NCBI RefSeq assembly: GCF_014636865.1
Contig: NZ_BMER01000001.1
Location: forward strand, 2,220,718-2,284,717
Direction: 5' to 3'
Length of the DNA: 64,000 nucleotides
Source of the DNA: Parapedobacter pyrenivorans
GTDB lineage: Bacteria > Bacteroidota > Bacteroidia > Sphingobacteriales > Sphingobacteriaceae
Below the pieces are notes generated by a model that did no database searches, was not told where the DNA came from, and saw only the letters and a program-made list of their open reading frames with translations. Shown piece after piece: positions 36,018 to 44,541 of this stretch; position 1 is the first letter of the stretch; the number at the start of each line of letters is the position of its first letter. Made by a program: the position numbers and the translations under genes.

Positions 36018-37185
36018 TTTTTTCAGTCAGTTTTTTGATTTTTTCCACAGATAAAGCAGAGTAGAACCCGTCTTCAGGTGTGTTTTTAACGTAATCCAAC
36101 AATTGTGCTATGGAACTCAGGGCTACATGCATACGGGTATCTGATGATGCATAGTAAATATATACCTTTCCATCGTCATCTGCCACCCAGCCATTGCAGA
36201 AAACTACATTGGATACGTCGCCGATGCGTTCGTCACCCTCGGGAGCCAAGAAATATCCGGCCGGCTTATGGGTGATTTTGGTAACATCTGCCAAATCGGT
36301 CATAAATAGGTAAAGTACATACCGTAAACCCGCTGCTGTATGCCGTACACCGTGTGCCAGGTGCAGCCAGCCTTCCGCTGTTTTTAGTGGTGTGGGGCCC
36401 TGACCGTTCTTGGCTTCATAAACGGTGTGATACTTTTTGGCGTGTATCAGCAGCTCTTCGTCCACAATCGCATTTTCCATACTGTGGGTTAGCGCGAAGG
36501 CAATGCCACCGCCTTTCCCGGTTTCAATGAAACCATCCTGGGGGCGAGTATAGAGCGCATATTTTCCATCAACGAATTCGGGATGAAGTACGACATTGCG
36601 TTGCTGCGGAGACTTGGTTTTCAGGTCGGGGAGGCGTTCCCAATGGACGATGTCTCGGGAGCGCATGATCCCGCATTGTGCTATTGCTGCAGATTGGTCG
36701 GATTCGGGTACTGTTGTGTCGCGCCGTTCGGTGCAGAAAAGGCCGTACACCCAGCCGTCTTGGTGGCTGGTAAGTCGGACATCATACACATTGGTGTCAG
36801 GTTCTTCGATTTGCGGGATGCTGATGGGATATTTCCAAAAGCGGAAGTTGTCGATGCCGTTCGGACTTTCGGCAATTGCAAAAAAAGATTTACGGTCTGT
36901 AGCTTCTACCCGGACCATCAGGAGGTAGCGACCCTCCCATTTGATCGCACCTGCATTGAATGTGGCATTGATACCGATACGCTGCATGAGAAAGGGGTTG
37001 GTGTGCGGATCGAAATCATATTGCCATGTCAAGGGCGCATGCGCGGCGGTAAGTACAGGATGTCTGAATCGCGTAAATACGCCGTTATCTGGCCACACGG
37101 CTTCATTCTTCTGAACAAGCAGCGCCTCGTGCTGCTTCATGAGTGCAGTTTTTTTTGCCTCGAAATCGGTTATTGACAGTGACAC
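35962..37185 (-). CDS. GH130 4-O-beta-D-mannosyl-D-glucose phosphorylase
   Basis: A 407-residue inverting phosphorylase that splits mannosylglucose with phosphate into mannose 1-phosphate and glucose. GH130 subfamily 1 features are seen: NPFLMQRIGINATFNAGAI, YLLMVRVEATDRKSFFA, EPDTNVYDVRLTSHQDGWVYGLFCTERRD, QRNVVLHPEFV and GQGPTPLKTAEGWLHLAHGV. It has no signal peptide. The order mannanase, symporter, phosphorylase, epimerase contains the same set of four genes as the Bacteroides fragilis mannan pathway described for mannosylglucose phosphorylase, and this context supports the substrate. Confidence 0.93.
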   Translation of the reverse strand: MSLSITDFEAKKTALMKQHEALLVQKNEAVWPDNGVFTRFRHPVLTAAHAPLTWQYDFDPHTNPFLMQRIGINATFNAGAIKWEGRYLLMVRVEATDRKSFFAIAESPNGIDNFRFWKYPISIPQIEEPDTNVYDVRLTSHQDGWVYGLFCTERRDTTVPESDQSAAIAQCGIMRSRDIVHWERLPDLKTKSPQQRNVVLHPEFVDGKYALYTRPQDGFIETGKGGGIAFALTHSMENAIVDEELLIHAKKYHTVYEAKNGQGPTPLKTAEGWLHLAHGVRHTAAGLRYVLYLFMTDLADVTKITHKPAGYFLAPEGDERIGDVSNVVFCNGWVADDDGKVYIYYASSDTRMHVALSSIAQLLDYVKNTPEDGFYSALSVEKIKKLTEKNERIERQDKAVPAQGRGI

Positions 37186-37204
37186 AATTGTTATCTTGAG
37201 ATCG

Positions 37205-39031
37205 TTAATTTTCTAGTTTGTTCCACCATGTTTTTTTGAGGGTAATGACTACGGCAACTAAAATCAATAGGGTAACCAGTAGTTCGGTTTCCATCATCAA
37301 TACGAGGTACATCGGCAAAATGGTGAGGCACAACTGCCCGATAATACCCAATATGACGTTGAACAGGTCCCTGGGGAGATTTTTATTTGGCGTAAAACCA
37401 GGCGTTTCTGCAAGGACCATCAGTTGGATGGGTTTCCAAAATCCCCAAGGTTTTACCGTACGGTAAAATTTCTTGAGCACTTCGGTATCGGTGGGTTTGG
37501 TGCATAGCGAGCCGATGATCGCGCCGGCCAATGAAAGTACAAAAAGCAAAGGGAAGTAATATAAATCCAAAAAATCGAATAGCAGCGGGAAAACCAGTGC
37601 TGGTATGATGCCGGCTAGCATTCCCCAGAAAAAGCCGGATGCATTGAACCGCCACCAGTACCATTTCAGCATGTTGGCTGCTATATACCCGCCATATAGC
37701 GCGGATACAATCCACTGCAATACGCTGTTGACATCCTCAGCAAAAAAGCCAAGTGTGATGCCAATCATTGCGATGATGACACCTGCCATATAATTGGTGT
37801 TTCGGATGGCCCTATTTGACGCGTTAGGTTTGACGTATTTGAGATAGATATCGTTGGTGAAGTAGGCTTGAGCAGCATTGAGTGTACCAGCGAACGTGCC
37901 CATGAAAGCGGCCATCAATCCGGCTAGCAGGAGTCCCATCAATCCGACTGGGACAAACTGGAGGATGGCCGAAGGTAGTATTTTTTCGAAGTCGACACCG
38001 GATGAAGAAGCCAGATCGAGTTGTTCGTAATATAAAAGACCCAATACAGCAAAGCCGATGACCATGGCATACCGGATAGGCAGCAAGACGACCGACACTA
38101 ACCCACTCATCTTCGCCGCATCCTTCGGAGATTTTGTCGATAGGATTTTTTGCATGTCATAATTGGGTGCCGGTCCGGCGAGGCTGGCAAAAATACCCTT
38201 GAAGAGCATCATCATGAAAAACACGGTAAACAGGTCAAACCCGTCGCTACGGATCTTGTCATTTACCTCGTCGATGATGCCCGTCCAGTTCAAGTCATCT
38301 AGAGTCTGTCCGAAAAAGGGTGAGAACCAACCATCGGGAACATGAAGCGGTGTGATAGCTAAGTGTTGCGAAGCAATGACGGCCACAACGATGGCCGCGG
38401 CCGACATGATGATGTATTTAATGACGTCACCGATGACGATACTGGTCATGCCACCCAAGATGGCATAGAACATCGTAAGTACGCAAAAGACCACGCCATA
38501 AAAATGGGGTACGTAGGGTGGAGCGACCGTAAATGGAAGGTATGGTTCGATACTAGCCCACGGGATGAATATTTCTACAAATTTGCCCAGCCCCACAAAT
38601 CCATATGCCAGGAACCCAAAGCAACTGATCAATGCAAATATGACTACGATCGTGTGTGAGGCCATTACACCAGATCCCTTGGTGCCAAAGCGGGTAGCCA
38701 GCCATTCAGCGCCGGTGGTTACATTGCTTCGCCGCAGCCATACCGATAAATACATCATCAGAAAAATCTGGTTAAATACGGGCCACAACCAGGGAATCCA
38801 AATGCTTTTCATGCCGTATACGAACGCAAGTGTAACCATCCACATCGTACCCGATATATCGAACATATCTGAGGCATTTGACATGCCTAACATATACCAG
38901 GGCAATTTTTTACCTCCTAGTAAATAGGATTCTTTATCGCGTTGGGCCCGGTTTTTAAGCAAAATCCCCAATACAATCATCGCAATCAGATAAACGAGGA
39001 TGACAACAATGTCAATGGTCTGGAGCTTCAT
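37205..39031 (-). CDS. Sodium:solute symporter (SSS family), probable mannobiose transporter
   Basis: A 608-residue inner-membrane protein with about 14 hydrophobic helices, starting with IDIVVILVYLIAMIVLGILL and containing the family core GGKKLPWYMLGMSNASDMFDISG, GVVFCVLTMFYAILGGMTSIVIGDVIKYIIM and GLLLAGLMAAFMGTFAGTLNAAQAYFTNDIY. It lies between the periplasmic mannanase and the phosphorylase genes. It should carry the mannobiose released in the periplasm into the cytoplasm, driven by sodium. The family is secure; the substrate is inferred from context. Confidence 0.9.
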   Translation of the reverse strand: MKLQTIDIVVILVYLIAMIVLGILLKNRAQRDKESYLLGGKKLPWYMLGMSNASDMFDISGTMWMVTLAFVYGMKSIWIPWLWPVFNQIFLMMYLSVWLRRSNVTTGAEWLATRFGTKGSGVMASHTIVVIFALISCFGFLAYGFVGLGKFVEIFIPWASIEPYLPFTVAPPYVPHFYGVVFCVLTMFYAILGGMTSIVIGDVIKYIIMSAAAIVVAVIASQHLAITPLHVPDGWFSPFFGQTLDDLNWTGIIDEVNDKIRSDGFDLFTVFFMMMLFKGIFASLAGPAPNYDMQKILSTKSPKDAAKMSGLVSVVLLPIRYAMVIGFAVLGLLYYEQLDLASSSGVDFEKILPSAILQFVPVGLMGLLLAGLMAAFMGTFAGTLNAAQAYFTNDIYLKYVKPNASNRAIRNTNYMAGVIIAMIGITLGFFAEDVNSVLQWIVSALYGGYIAANMLKWYWWRFNASGFFWGMLAGIIPALVFPLLFDFLDLYYFPLLFVLSLAGAIIGSLCTKPTDTEVLKKFYRTVKPWGFWKPIQLMVLAETPGFTPNKNLPRDLFNVILGIIGQLCLTILPMYLVLMMETELLVTLLILVAVVITLKKTWWNKLEN

Positions 39032-39037
39032 ATAAGG

Positions 39038-40141
39038 CTATGGTTTGGTTGGTTGATAAATGTGCAGTGACGTCAACCCATCCTCAAACAGTATAGTTTG
39101 CAGCCTGTAGAATTCCCTGAAATCTTCTGCTGCCGGGTGTGTGGGATAGGGCACATAATAATGGTTGGGGCGATTGATGGCATTACGCCACAACAGCACC
39201 CAAGCAATAGGATATTCTTTTATCGTTGGATAGAGCACTTGTGTGAACCATTTGGGGTTGGGGATTTGCTCGTATCCAGTTTCGGTAATGGCGGGAACTT
39301 TGTTTCGGTCTGCAGCAATCTTGGTAAGGATACGCAGACTACTAACCATGCGGTCCTTATATGACAATTCGTTACCCATACAATAATCGTCAAACCCAAC
39401 AATATCTACGTAGTCGTCTCCTGGGTAGCGTTCCAGATAATTTGCTTCGGTAACGATGGTGCTGCTGGAATAGGCCATAAGCAGGTTTTTCAACCCGCTT
39501 TCGTTTCTCAGATAGTCGGCGGTATACTGCCACAATGCAATATACTCTTGTGGCGTACAGAAAGCTGCGCCCCACCAAAACCAACTGCCTGTATGTTCGT
39601 GGAACGGCCTGAAAATGATTGGTACCGGCGTTCCGTCTGCTGTTTTTAGGCTGCTGAAAAAAACAGCCAAACGACGCAGATAGTCATTGAGCGTGTCGTG
39701 ATGTTTGCCGCCGGGGAGTATTTCGCTGACACTGTATCTTGTTGTATCCCAAGCGCTGCTTCCATTGACCGGATTGGTTGAATGCCAACTGACGGTATTG
39801 ATGCCCCCACGTTCGTAAGCTTCGATCATGCGAGTGCGCATCGAATCGAAGGAGACGTTATCTAAATTAGAGCTTTTACCGATTTCGAGATGCCCCACAT
39901 CCCAGCCGTACACCGCCGGGTATGAACCTGTCGTGCTTTTTACGTCGGACTTCCCCGGTTCGGCAGACCAGTCGACCCCATAGGCCGTGGCATCCTGATG
40001 CCCCAAGAGGATGTGCTTTCCACTTATCGTTTTAAGGGCATTTAGCAAAGCCGCTGTCTGTGGTGTCAGGTCAGCTACTGCAGCTTGCGCAACCATGCAA
40101 CAAACAATAAGCGAAAAACGAGCTTTTTCGGTGATCTTCAT
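39038..40141 (-). CDS. GH26 mannanase with cleavable signal peptide (mannobiose-releasing type)
   Basis: A 367-residue family 26 enzyme. The acid/base glutamate is E182 (FRPFHEHTGSWFWWG) and the nucleophile E287 (PAITETGYE). A plain signal peptide (MKITEKARFSLIVCCMVAQAAVA, cleavage after AVA) with no lipobox suggests a soluble periplasmic protein. It is the first gene of the transcription unit that also encodes the symporter, phosphorylase and epimerase, so its product is probably mannobiose, as for ManA of the Bacteroides fragilis pathway. It differs clearly from the lipoprotein GH26 encoded at 25852-27087, so the two probably act in sequence. Mannobiose as product is inference. Confidence 0.92.
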   Translation of the reverse strand: MKITEKARFSLIVCCMVAQAAVADLTPQTAALLNALKTISGKHILLGHQDATAYGVDWSAEPGKSDVKSTTGSYPAVYGWDVGHLEIGKSSNLDNVSFDSMRTRMIEAYERGGINTVSWHSTNPVNGSSAWDTTRYSVSEILPGGKHHDTLNDYLRRLAVFFSSLKTADGTPVPIIFRPFHEHTGSWFWWGAAFCTPQEYIALWQYTADYLRNESGLKNLLMAYSSSTIVTEANYLERYPGDDYVDIVGFDDYCMGNELSYKDRMVSSLRILTKIAADRNKVPAITETGYEQIPNPKWFTQVLYPTIKEYPIAWVLLWRNAINRPNHYYVPYPTHPAAEDFREFYRLQTILFEDGLTSLHIYQPTKP

Positions 40142-40171
40142 AATCGGTCAACAATGGTTTATGTACAAAAG

Positions 40172-40179
40172 CAAACATA
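40172..40179 (-). promoter_or_regulatory. TAnnTTTG -7 box of the mannanase-symporter operon
   Basis: On the minus strand the bases read TATGTTTG, 30 bases before the mannanase start. There is no -33 TTTG at normal spacing. The geometry matches the susC promoter. Confidence 0.6.
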
Positions 40180-40201
40180 CGGGATGTCCGTCTTTCGAAA
40201 G

Positions 40202-40235
40202 TAATACTTTTTTAGCATTTTATAATGAACTTCTT
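40202..40235 (-). promoter_or_regulatory. Putative activator site shared with the susC promoter (copy 2)
   Basis: Written on the plus strand, TAATACTTTTTTA is followed by GCAT and, seven bases on, ATGAA. It aligns gap-free with 34768-34801. It begins 22 bases from the -7 box, against 21 at the other copy. Confidence 0.6.
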
Positions 40236-40341
40236 GCAGTTGGCTGCAGGACGACTTCAATTACACCATTCATTTCATTTATTGGTCGATTGTTTTTTTG
40301 TTGTTGTATAGTATTATTTTTACATTTCGTCTTTTTGTTTG

Positions 40342-40349
40342 TAAGTTTG
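40342..40349 (+). promoter_or_regulatory. TAnnTTTG -7 box of the AraC-type regulator gene
   Basis: TAAGTTTG matches the consensus and lies 26 bases before the ATG at 40375. No -33 element is clear in this T-rich stretch. Confidence 0.5.
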
Positions 40350-40374
40350 TATTACCGATTATCAGAAATACGCC

Positions 40375-41250
40375 ATGAACCAGCGAATCACGAGAGAAGT
40401 AACACCGCTTACCGATAGCGATTGCTTCACCTTATTCTGGCGGGTGAAGAACCATTTTGATTTTCCCTTGCATTATCACGATGAATATGAGCTCAACCTG
40501 ATACTCAACGCCAAAGGTGCAAAACGTATAGTGGGCGACCACGTAGCTCGCATCGATGATGTGGAATTGGTGCTGGTAGGATCGAACCTCTACCACGGTT
40601 GGTTTGACGATGCATGCGACAATAGGCAAATCACCGAAGTGACGATCCAATTCCACCGTAAGCTGTTTGGCGAGGAGTTTCTCCATAAAAACCAGCTGAA
40701 TTTTATCCGTAATATGTTCGATAAATCGCAACAAGGTATCCTATTTACTCGTGAAACGGTTCTTGCACTTAAAGACCGGCTTATTGACCTTAAGGACAAA
40801 GTGGGTTTTGATTCAGTTCTGGAATTAATGGCGATCCTGCATCGACTCTCGCAGTCTGATGGGATCCGAATGCTGAGCAGCGTGGGGTTTGACGACCATC
40901 ATGCACAATCGAATAGCCGTCGTATTGTGAAAGTTTTTGAATACTTGAACGCGCACTACCAAGAGCCGATTACGTTGGCGGATATAGCTGCAGCTGCCAA
41001 CATGCACGAGGCATCATTCAGTAGATTTGTGAAGAAAAGTACCGGCAAGACATTCATCGACAGTTTGAACGAAATCCGTTTGGGACATGCTACGCGGCTA
41101 CTGATAGATACCAGTCAAACCATTGCGGAAATCGCTTATGGCTGTGGATTTAATAACATTTCGAATTTCAATAGGATATTCAAACGGAAAAAGAACTGTA
41201 CACCTAAGGAGTTCCGTGACAATTTCTCTGGGGCAAGGGTGTATATTTAG
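40375..41250 (+). CDS. AraC-family transcriptional regulator, probable mannan-locus regulator
   Basis: A 291-residue regulator. An N-terminal cupin-like sensor (HYHDEYELNLILNAKGAKRIVGD) is followed by a C-terminal double helix-turn-helix of the AraC type (about residues 187-285: ITLADIAAAANMHEASFSRFVKKSTGKTF, then IAEIAYGCGFNNISNFNRIFKRKKNCTPKEFRD). It is divergent from the mannanase operon with a 233-base region between. It is the only one-component regulator near the locus and no SusR or hybrid two-component sensor is present, so it is the best candidate for recognising mannobiose or mannosylglucose and binding the shared sites at 34768 and 40202. That role is inference. Confidence 0.9.
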   Translation: MNQRITREVTPLTDSDCFTLFWRVKNHFDFPLHYHDEYELNLILNAKGAKRIVGDHVARIDDVELVLVGSNLYHGWFDDACDNRQITEVTIQFHRKLFGEEFLHKNQLNFIRNMFDKSQQGILFTRETVLALKDRLIDLKDKVGFDSVLELMAILHRLSQSDGIRMLSSVGFDDHHAQSNSRRIVKVFEYLNAHYQEPITLADIAAAANMHEASFSRFVKKSTGKTFIDSLNEIRLGHATRLLIDTSQTIAEIAYGCGFNNISNFNRIFKRKKNCTPKEFRDNFSGARVYI

Positions 41251-41311
41251 CTGCATTCTCATGCCTTGGTCAAAATGTCCAGAAGCCTATCCGTCAATCC
41301 GTTGAAATTGG

Positions 41312-41319
41312 TACTTTTG
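41312..41319 (+). promoter_or_regulatory. TAnnTTTG -7 box of the histidine kinase operon
   Basis: TACTTTTG lies 21 bases before the kinase ATG at 41341. No -33 element at normal distance was found. Confidence 0.5.
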
Positions 41320-41340
41320 TATGATTATTGATTTTATGGT

Positions 41341-42249
41341 ATGCGGAAGCCTTTAGTGCTGTTTTATTTCCTTGTTTTTTACGCCACTGCGCAATTGATA
41401 TGGTGGGGAGTATTGCTTATTGAGGCTCAGCCTGATAGGAAGGTGATGATTATCGGTGAGGGCATTTTCTTCATGCTTATCTTTGTGGTGGGAGCGCTAA
41501 AGTTGAAAAAGGCATTTGTACGCGAACACAAAATACAGCAACAGCAGCAGAATTTTCTTTTGGCTGTAACCCATGAGCTCAAATCGCCGCTTGCTTCCAT
41601 TAAGTTGGCGATCCAAACCATCCTCAAAAGAGATTTGCGCGAAGAGCAGCGTAATCAATTCCTTTCCAACTCCCTGAAGGATATCGAGCGGTTGGATGAT
41701 TTGGTGGGCAATGTATTGATTGCAACGAAATTGGAAAATTTGCGTTATAATTTTCCAAAAGAGAATATTGATTTAAGCGAATTAGTGAAAAGCGTCGCTG
41801 GAAGGCTGCAAATCCATTCCTGTACAACGCAGGTAATCAAAACCGAGCTGCAACCGGCCATTCAGATAGAAGGAGATCGTTTTGCGATTACTAATGTGGT
41901 GACGAATTTAATTGAAAACGCGGTGAAATATTCCCCGCCATGTGCGCATGTGGTGATAAAGCTCGCCAGCGAGCAGGGCAATATCGTATTTAGCGTGGCT
42001 GACCATGGCATCGGGATAGCGGATAATGAAAAAAGGTTGATCTTCAATAAATTTTATCGGGTGGGCAATGAAGATACCCGAAAAACCAAGGGAACTGGTC
42101 TGGGGTTGTATATTGTAAAAACGGTATTGGAAAGACATCGTGCACAGATCAGGGTAAAAGACAATATCCCTTCGGGAAGTATTTTTGAAGTTGTATTTCC
42201 GTTAACCAATACCGCTTTTTTGGCGGCAGCGGAGAGATCGATAAAGTAA
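41341..42249 (+). CDS. Membrane sensor histidine kinase
   Basis: A 302-residue kinase. Two N-terminal membrane helices (LVLFYFLVFYATAQLIWWGVLL and GEGIFFMLIFVVGALKL) have only a short loop between them, so it has almost no periplasmic sensor domain. The dimerisation box has H78 (AVTHELKSPLASIK); the ATPase domain shows the N box (NLIENAVKYS), G1 (DHGIGIADNE), the F box (IFNKFYRV) and G2 (GTGLGLYIVK). The response regulator gene follows after 24 bases. The signal is unknown; the small sensor suggests detection inside the membrane or through a partner protein. Confidence 0.92.
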   Translation: MRKPLVLFYFLVFYATAQLIWWGVLLIEAQPDRKVMIIGEGIFFMLIFVVGALKLKKAFVREHKIQQQQQNFLLAVTHELKSPLASIKLAIQTILKRDLREEQRNQFLSNSLKDIERLDDLVGNVLIATKLENLRYNFPKENIDLSELVKSVAGRLQIHSCTTQVIKTELQPAIQIEGDRFAITNVVTNLIENAVKYSPPCAHVVIKLASEQGNIVFSVADHGIGIADNEKRLIFNKFYRVGNEDTRKTKGTGLGLYIVKTVLERHRAQIRVKDNIPSGSIFEVVFPLTNTAFLAAAERSIK

Positions 42250-42273
42250 CTTTATCTAAGTTTAATAACTATT

Positions 42274-42987
42274 ATGCAACAAACTAAGCAACGCATTTTA
42301 TTGGTAGAGGATGAGGAGCACCTGCTGGATGCGATTAAACTCAACCTCGAACTGGAGGGTTATCGGGTATCGACCGCGACTGATGGAAAAAAGGCCTTAA
42401 AAATATTTAAGGAAGAACGATTCAATCTGGTGATACTGGATGTGATGATACCGGAAATCGATGGATTTCAAGTGGCGGAAACCATACGGTTGCAAAATAC
42501 CGAAGTGCCTATCATGTTCCTGACGGCCAAAAACAGTAGTGAGGACCGTATCACCGGTCTCAAAAAAGGGGCAGATGACTACCTTGTTAAGCCCTTCAAT
42601 CTGGAAGAGCTGATTCTCCGCGTGGGAATACTGGTGCGCCGGGGGATGAAGGGAGATGATCTCAAGGAACTCAATTCCTACCAGATAGGTGACAAAACCA
42701 TCTACTTTAATTCTTTTGAATTACACCATGCAGATGGCTCGGTGACTTCGTTGACAAAGAAGGAAACCATGCTGCTTAAGCTGCTCGTTGAACGGCGCAA
42801 TGAGGCCGTCTCGCGGGAACAGATTTTGGAGACGGTCTGGAATTACGATGTGTACCCATCTACACGTACCATTGACAACTTTATCCTAACTTTCAGAAAG
42901 TACTTTGAACCCGATCAAAAACATCCGGTATACTTTCATTCGATCCGTGGTGTAGGTTATAAATTTACGGACAACCACGCTTCATGA
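42274..42987 (+). CDS. OmpR/PhoB-family response regulator
   Basis: A 237-residue regulator. The receiver domain has the acidic pocket (VEDEE), phospho-acceptor D56 (LVILDVMIPEIDG), T84 (FLTAKN) and K106 (DYLVKPF). The winged-helix DNA-binding domain follows (about residues 140-235), with LTKKETMLLKLLVERRNEAVSREQIL, STRTIDNFILTFRKYF and the final RGVGYKF. It is paired with the histidine kinase upstream, and its stop overlaps the next gene by four bases (ATGA). Target genes are unknown. Confidence 0.94.
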   Translation: MQQTKQRILLVEDEEHLLDAIKLNLELEGYRVSTATDGKKALKIFKEERFNLVILDVMIPEIDGFQVAETIRLQNTEVPIMFLTAKNSSEDRITGLKKGADDYLVKPFNLEELILRVGILVRRGMKGDDLKELNSYQIGDKTIYFNSFELHHADGSVTSLTKKETMLLKLLVERRNEAVSREQILETVWNYDVYPSTRTIDNFILTFRKYFEPDQKHPVYFHSIRGVGYKFTDNHAS

Positions 42988-43499
42988 TGACTTCCAAAGC
43001 ACGTGCCATTGTATTGGTGCTTGCATTTATTTCACTGGTATGGGCGGTTTATATACAAGCTTACCAGATTGCAGTGTTGGTTGGGGGCGCGATAGGGTAC
43101 TTGGTATGGAGTCACTACCGCGAAGGCACCATCTTCCTTGCTACCCAAGCTTTTCAGAAAAAAGACTATGATCGTGTGAGGAAGTTGCTTGCGGATATCA
43201 AGAAGCCCGACTACCTCCGTAAGGGACGGCGTAACTATTATGAGTTTATGAGCGGTAACCTCGCGTTGAAGGCTGAAGACTATGACGCAGCCGAACGGCA
43301 TTTCCAGATTGCGTCTCGATTGCCGTTCCGGAGGCCGAATGATAAGGCCATCGTTTTGGTGAACTTGGCTAATATCAATCTCCGGAAGCAGGATTTTGAA
43401 CGCGTACGGGCTTATATCGCCCTTGCCCGTAAATTAGAAGTAACGTCTCGCGTGGCACAGATTATTAATAAAATTGAAAACGAAATACCTAAGAAGTAA
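42984..43499 (+). CDS. Membrane-anchored TPR-like protein, unknown function
   Basis: A 171-residue protein with two N-terminal membrane helices (AIVLVLAFISLVWAVYIQAY and QIAVLVGGAIGYLVW) and a helical C-terminal part with tetratricopeptide-like pairs (DRVRKLLADIKKPDYLRKGRRNYYEF; LKAEDYDAAERHFQIASRLPF; VLVNLANINLRKQDFERVRAYIALARKLE). The start codon overlaps the stop of the response-regulator gene (ATGA), so it is translated in concert with it; hemE begins three bases after its stop. Its place in the operon suggests a link with the two-component system or with haem synthesis, but nothing shows which. Confidence 0.82.
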   Translation: MMTSKARAIVLVLAFISLVWAVYIQAYQIAVLVGGAIGYLVWSHYREGTIFLATQAFQKKDYDRVRKLLADIKKPDYLRKGRRNYYEFMSGNLALKAEDYDAAERHFQIASRLPFRRPNDKAIVLVNLANINLRKQDFERVRAYIALARKLEVTSRVAQIINKIENEIPKK

Positions 43500-43502
43500 C
43501 GA

Positions 43503-44540
43503 GTGACTAACAATTTACAAAACGATTTGCTGATCCGTGCTGCATTTTCGCAGCCGATCCCGCGCCCCCCGGTGTGGATGATGCGCCAGGCTGGCCGGTT
43601 TATGAAAGAATACTGGGCCATCAAAAACAAATACTCATTTCTCGAAATGTGTAAGACCCCAGAAATCGCTGCGGATGTGACCATGCTTCCCGTGGATTTG
43701 TTGGGCGTGGATGCGGCGATTCTATTTTCGGATATCCTGGTCACTGCCGAGGCAATGGGCGGGAAGCTGAGCTTCGAACAAGGCGTTGGGCCTTTGTTTG
43801 CCAATCCGGTACGCACATGGGATGACGCCGAAGCATTGCGTACCGATGTGTTGGGTGAGCTGCAATATGTAGGTGATGCTATTCGTGTCATTCAACAACG
43901 TTTGCAGGGGCGTATTCCACTCATCGGGTTTGCAGGTGCACCGTTCACCGTGTTGAGCTACCTTGTAGAAGGCGGTTCTTCGCGTGATTTTAAACGTACA
44001 AAGTTGTTGCTCAACAACGAACCCGAAATGGCGCATCTTATTTTGCAGAAAATCGCCGATGTAACGATCGATTACCTCAATATGCAGATAACTGCCGGGG
44101 TTAATGCAATTCAGCTGTTCGATAGCTGGGCACAGGCACTGTCGTGGAATGACTATCGGACATTTGCCCATACCTATAATACCCAAATTATTTCCAAACT
44201 CCATAGAAAGGATATCCCTGTCATTTCATTCTGTAAGGGAAGTTCGGTATTCGCTCCACTGATGGCGGAGGCCGGCCCTGACGTAGTGTCTGTAGATTGG
44301 AATGCGGATTTGCGCAACATCAAAGATAGCCTGCCGCATGGGGTAGCGGTGCAAGGCAACCTGGATCCCTTTGTGCTTTACGCTGACAAAAAGGTAATCA
44401 AAGAGAAAATCCTGTATTTATTTGAGCGTATGCGGGGGCAGGAAGGCTTTGTCTTCAATTTGGGGCACGGTATTATGCCGGATATACCTTTTGATAATGT
44501 AAAGCATGCTATCGAGGTAGTGAAGGAATTTAATTATTAA
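43503..44540 (+). CDS. hemE: Uroporphyrinogen decarboxylase
   Basis: Converts uroporphyrinogen III to coproporphyrinogen III in haem synthesis. The 345-residue protein carries the N-terminal signature PPVWMMRQAGRFMKEYW and the second motif GFAGAPFTVLSYLVEGG. Substrate-binding positions are visible in DILVTAEAMGG and LFDSWAQALSW. Translation appears to begin at GTG (43503), three bases after the preceding stop; the next in-frame ATG would remove the signature. The haem gene hemJ follows after one base. Confidence 0.96.
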   Translation: MTNNLQNDLLIRAAFSQPIPRPPVWMMRQAGRFMKEYWAIKNKYSFLEMCKTPEIAADVTMLPVDLLGVDAAILFSDILVTAEAMGGKLSFEQGVGPLFANPVRTWDDAEALRTDVLGELQYVGDAIRVIQQRLQGRIPLIGFAGAPFTVLSYLVEGGSSRDFKRTKLLLNNEPEMAHLILQKIADVTIDYLNMQITAGVNAIQLFDSWAQALSWNDYRTFAHTYNTQIISKLHRKDIPVISFCKGSSVFAPLMAEAGPDVVSVDWNADLRNIKDSLPHGVAVQGNLDPFVLYADKKVIKEKILYLFERMRGQEGFVFNLGHGIMPDIPFDNVKHAIEVVKEFNY

Positions 44541-44541
44541 G

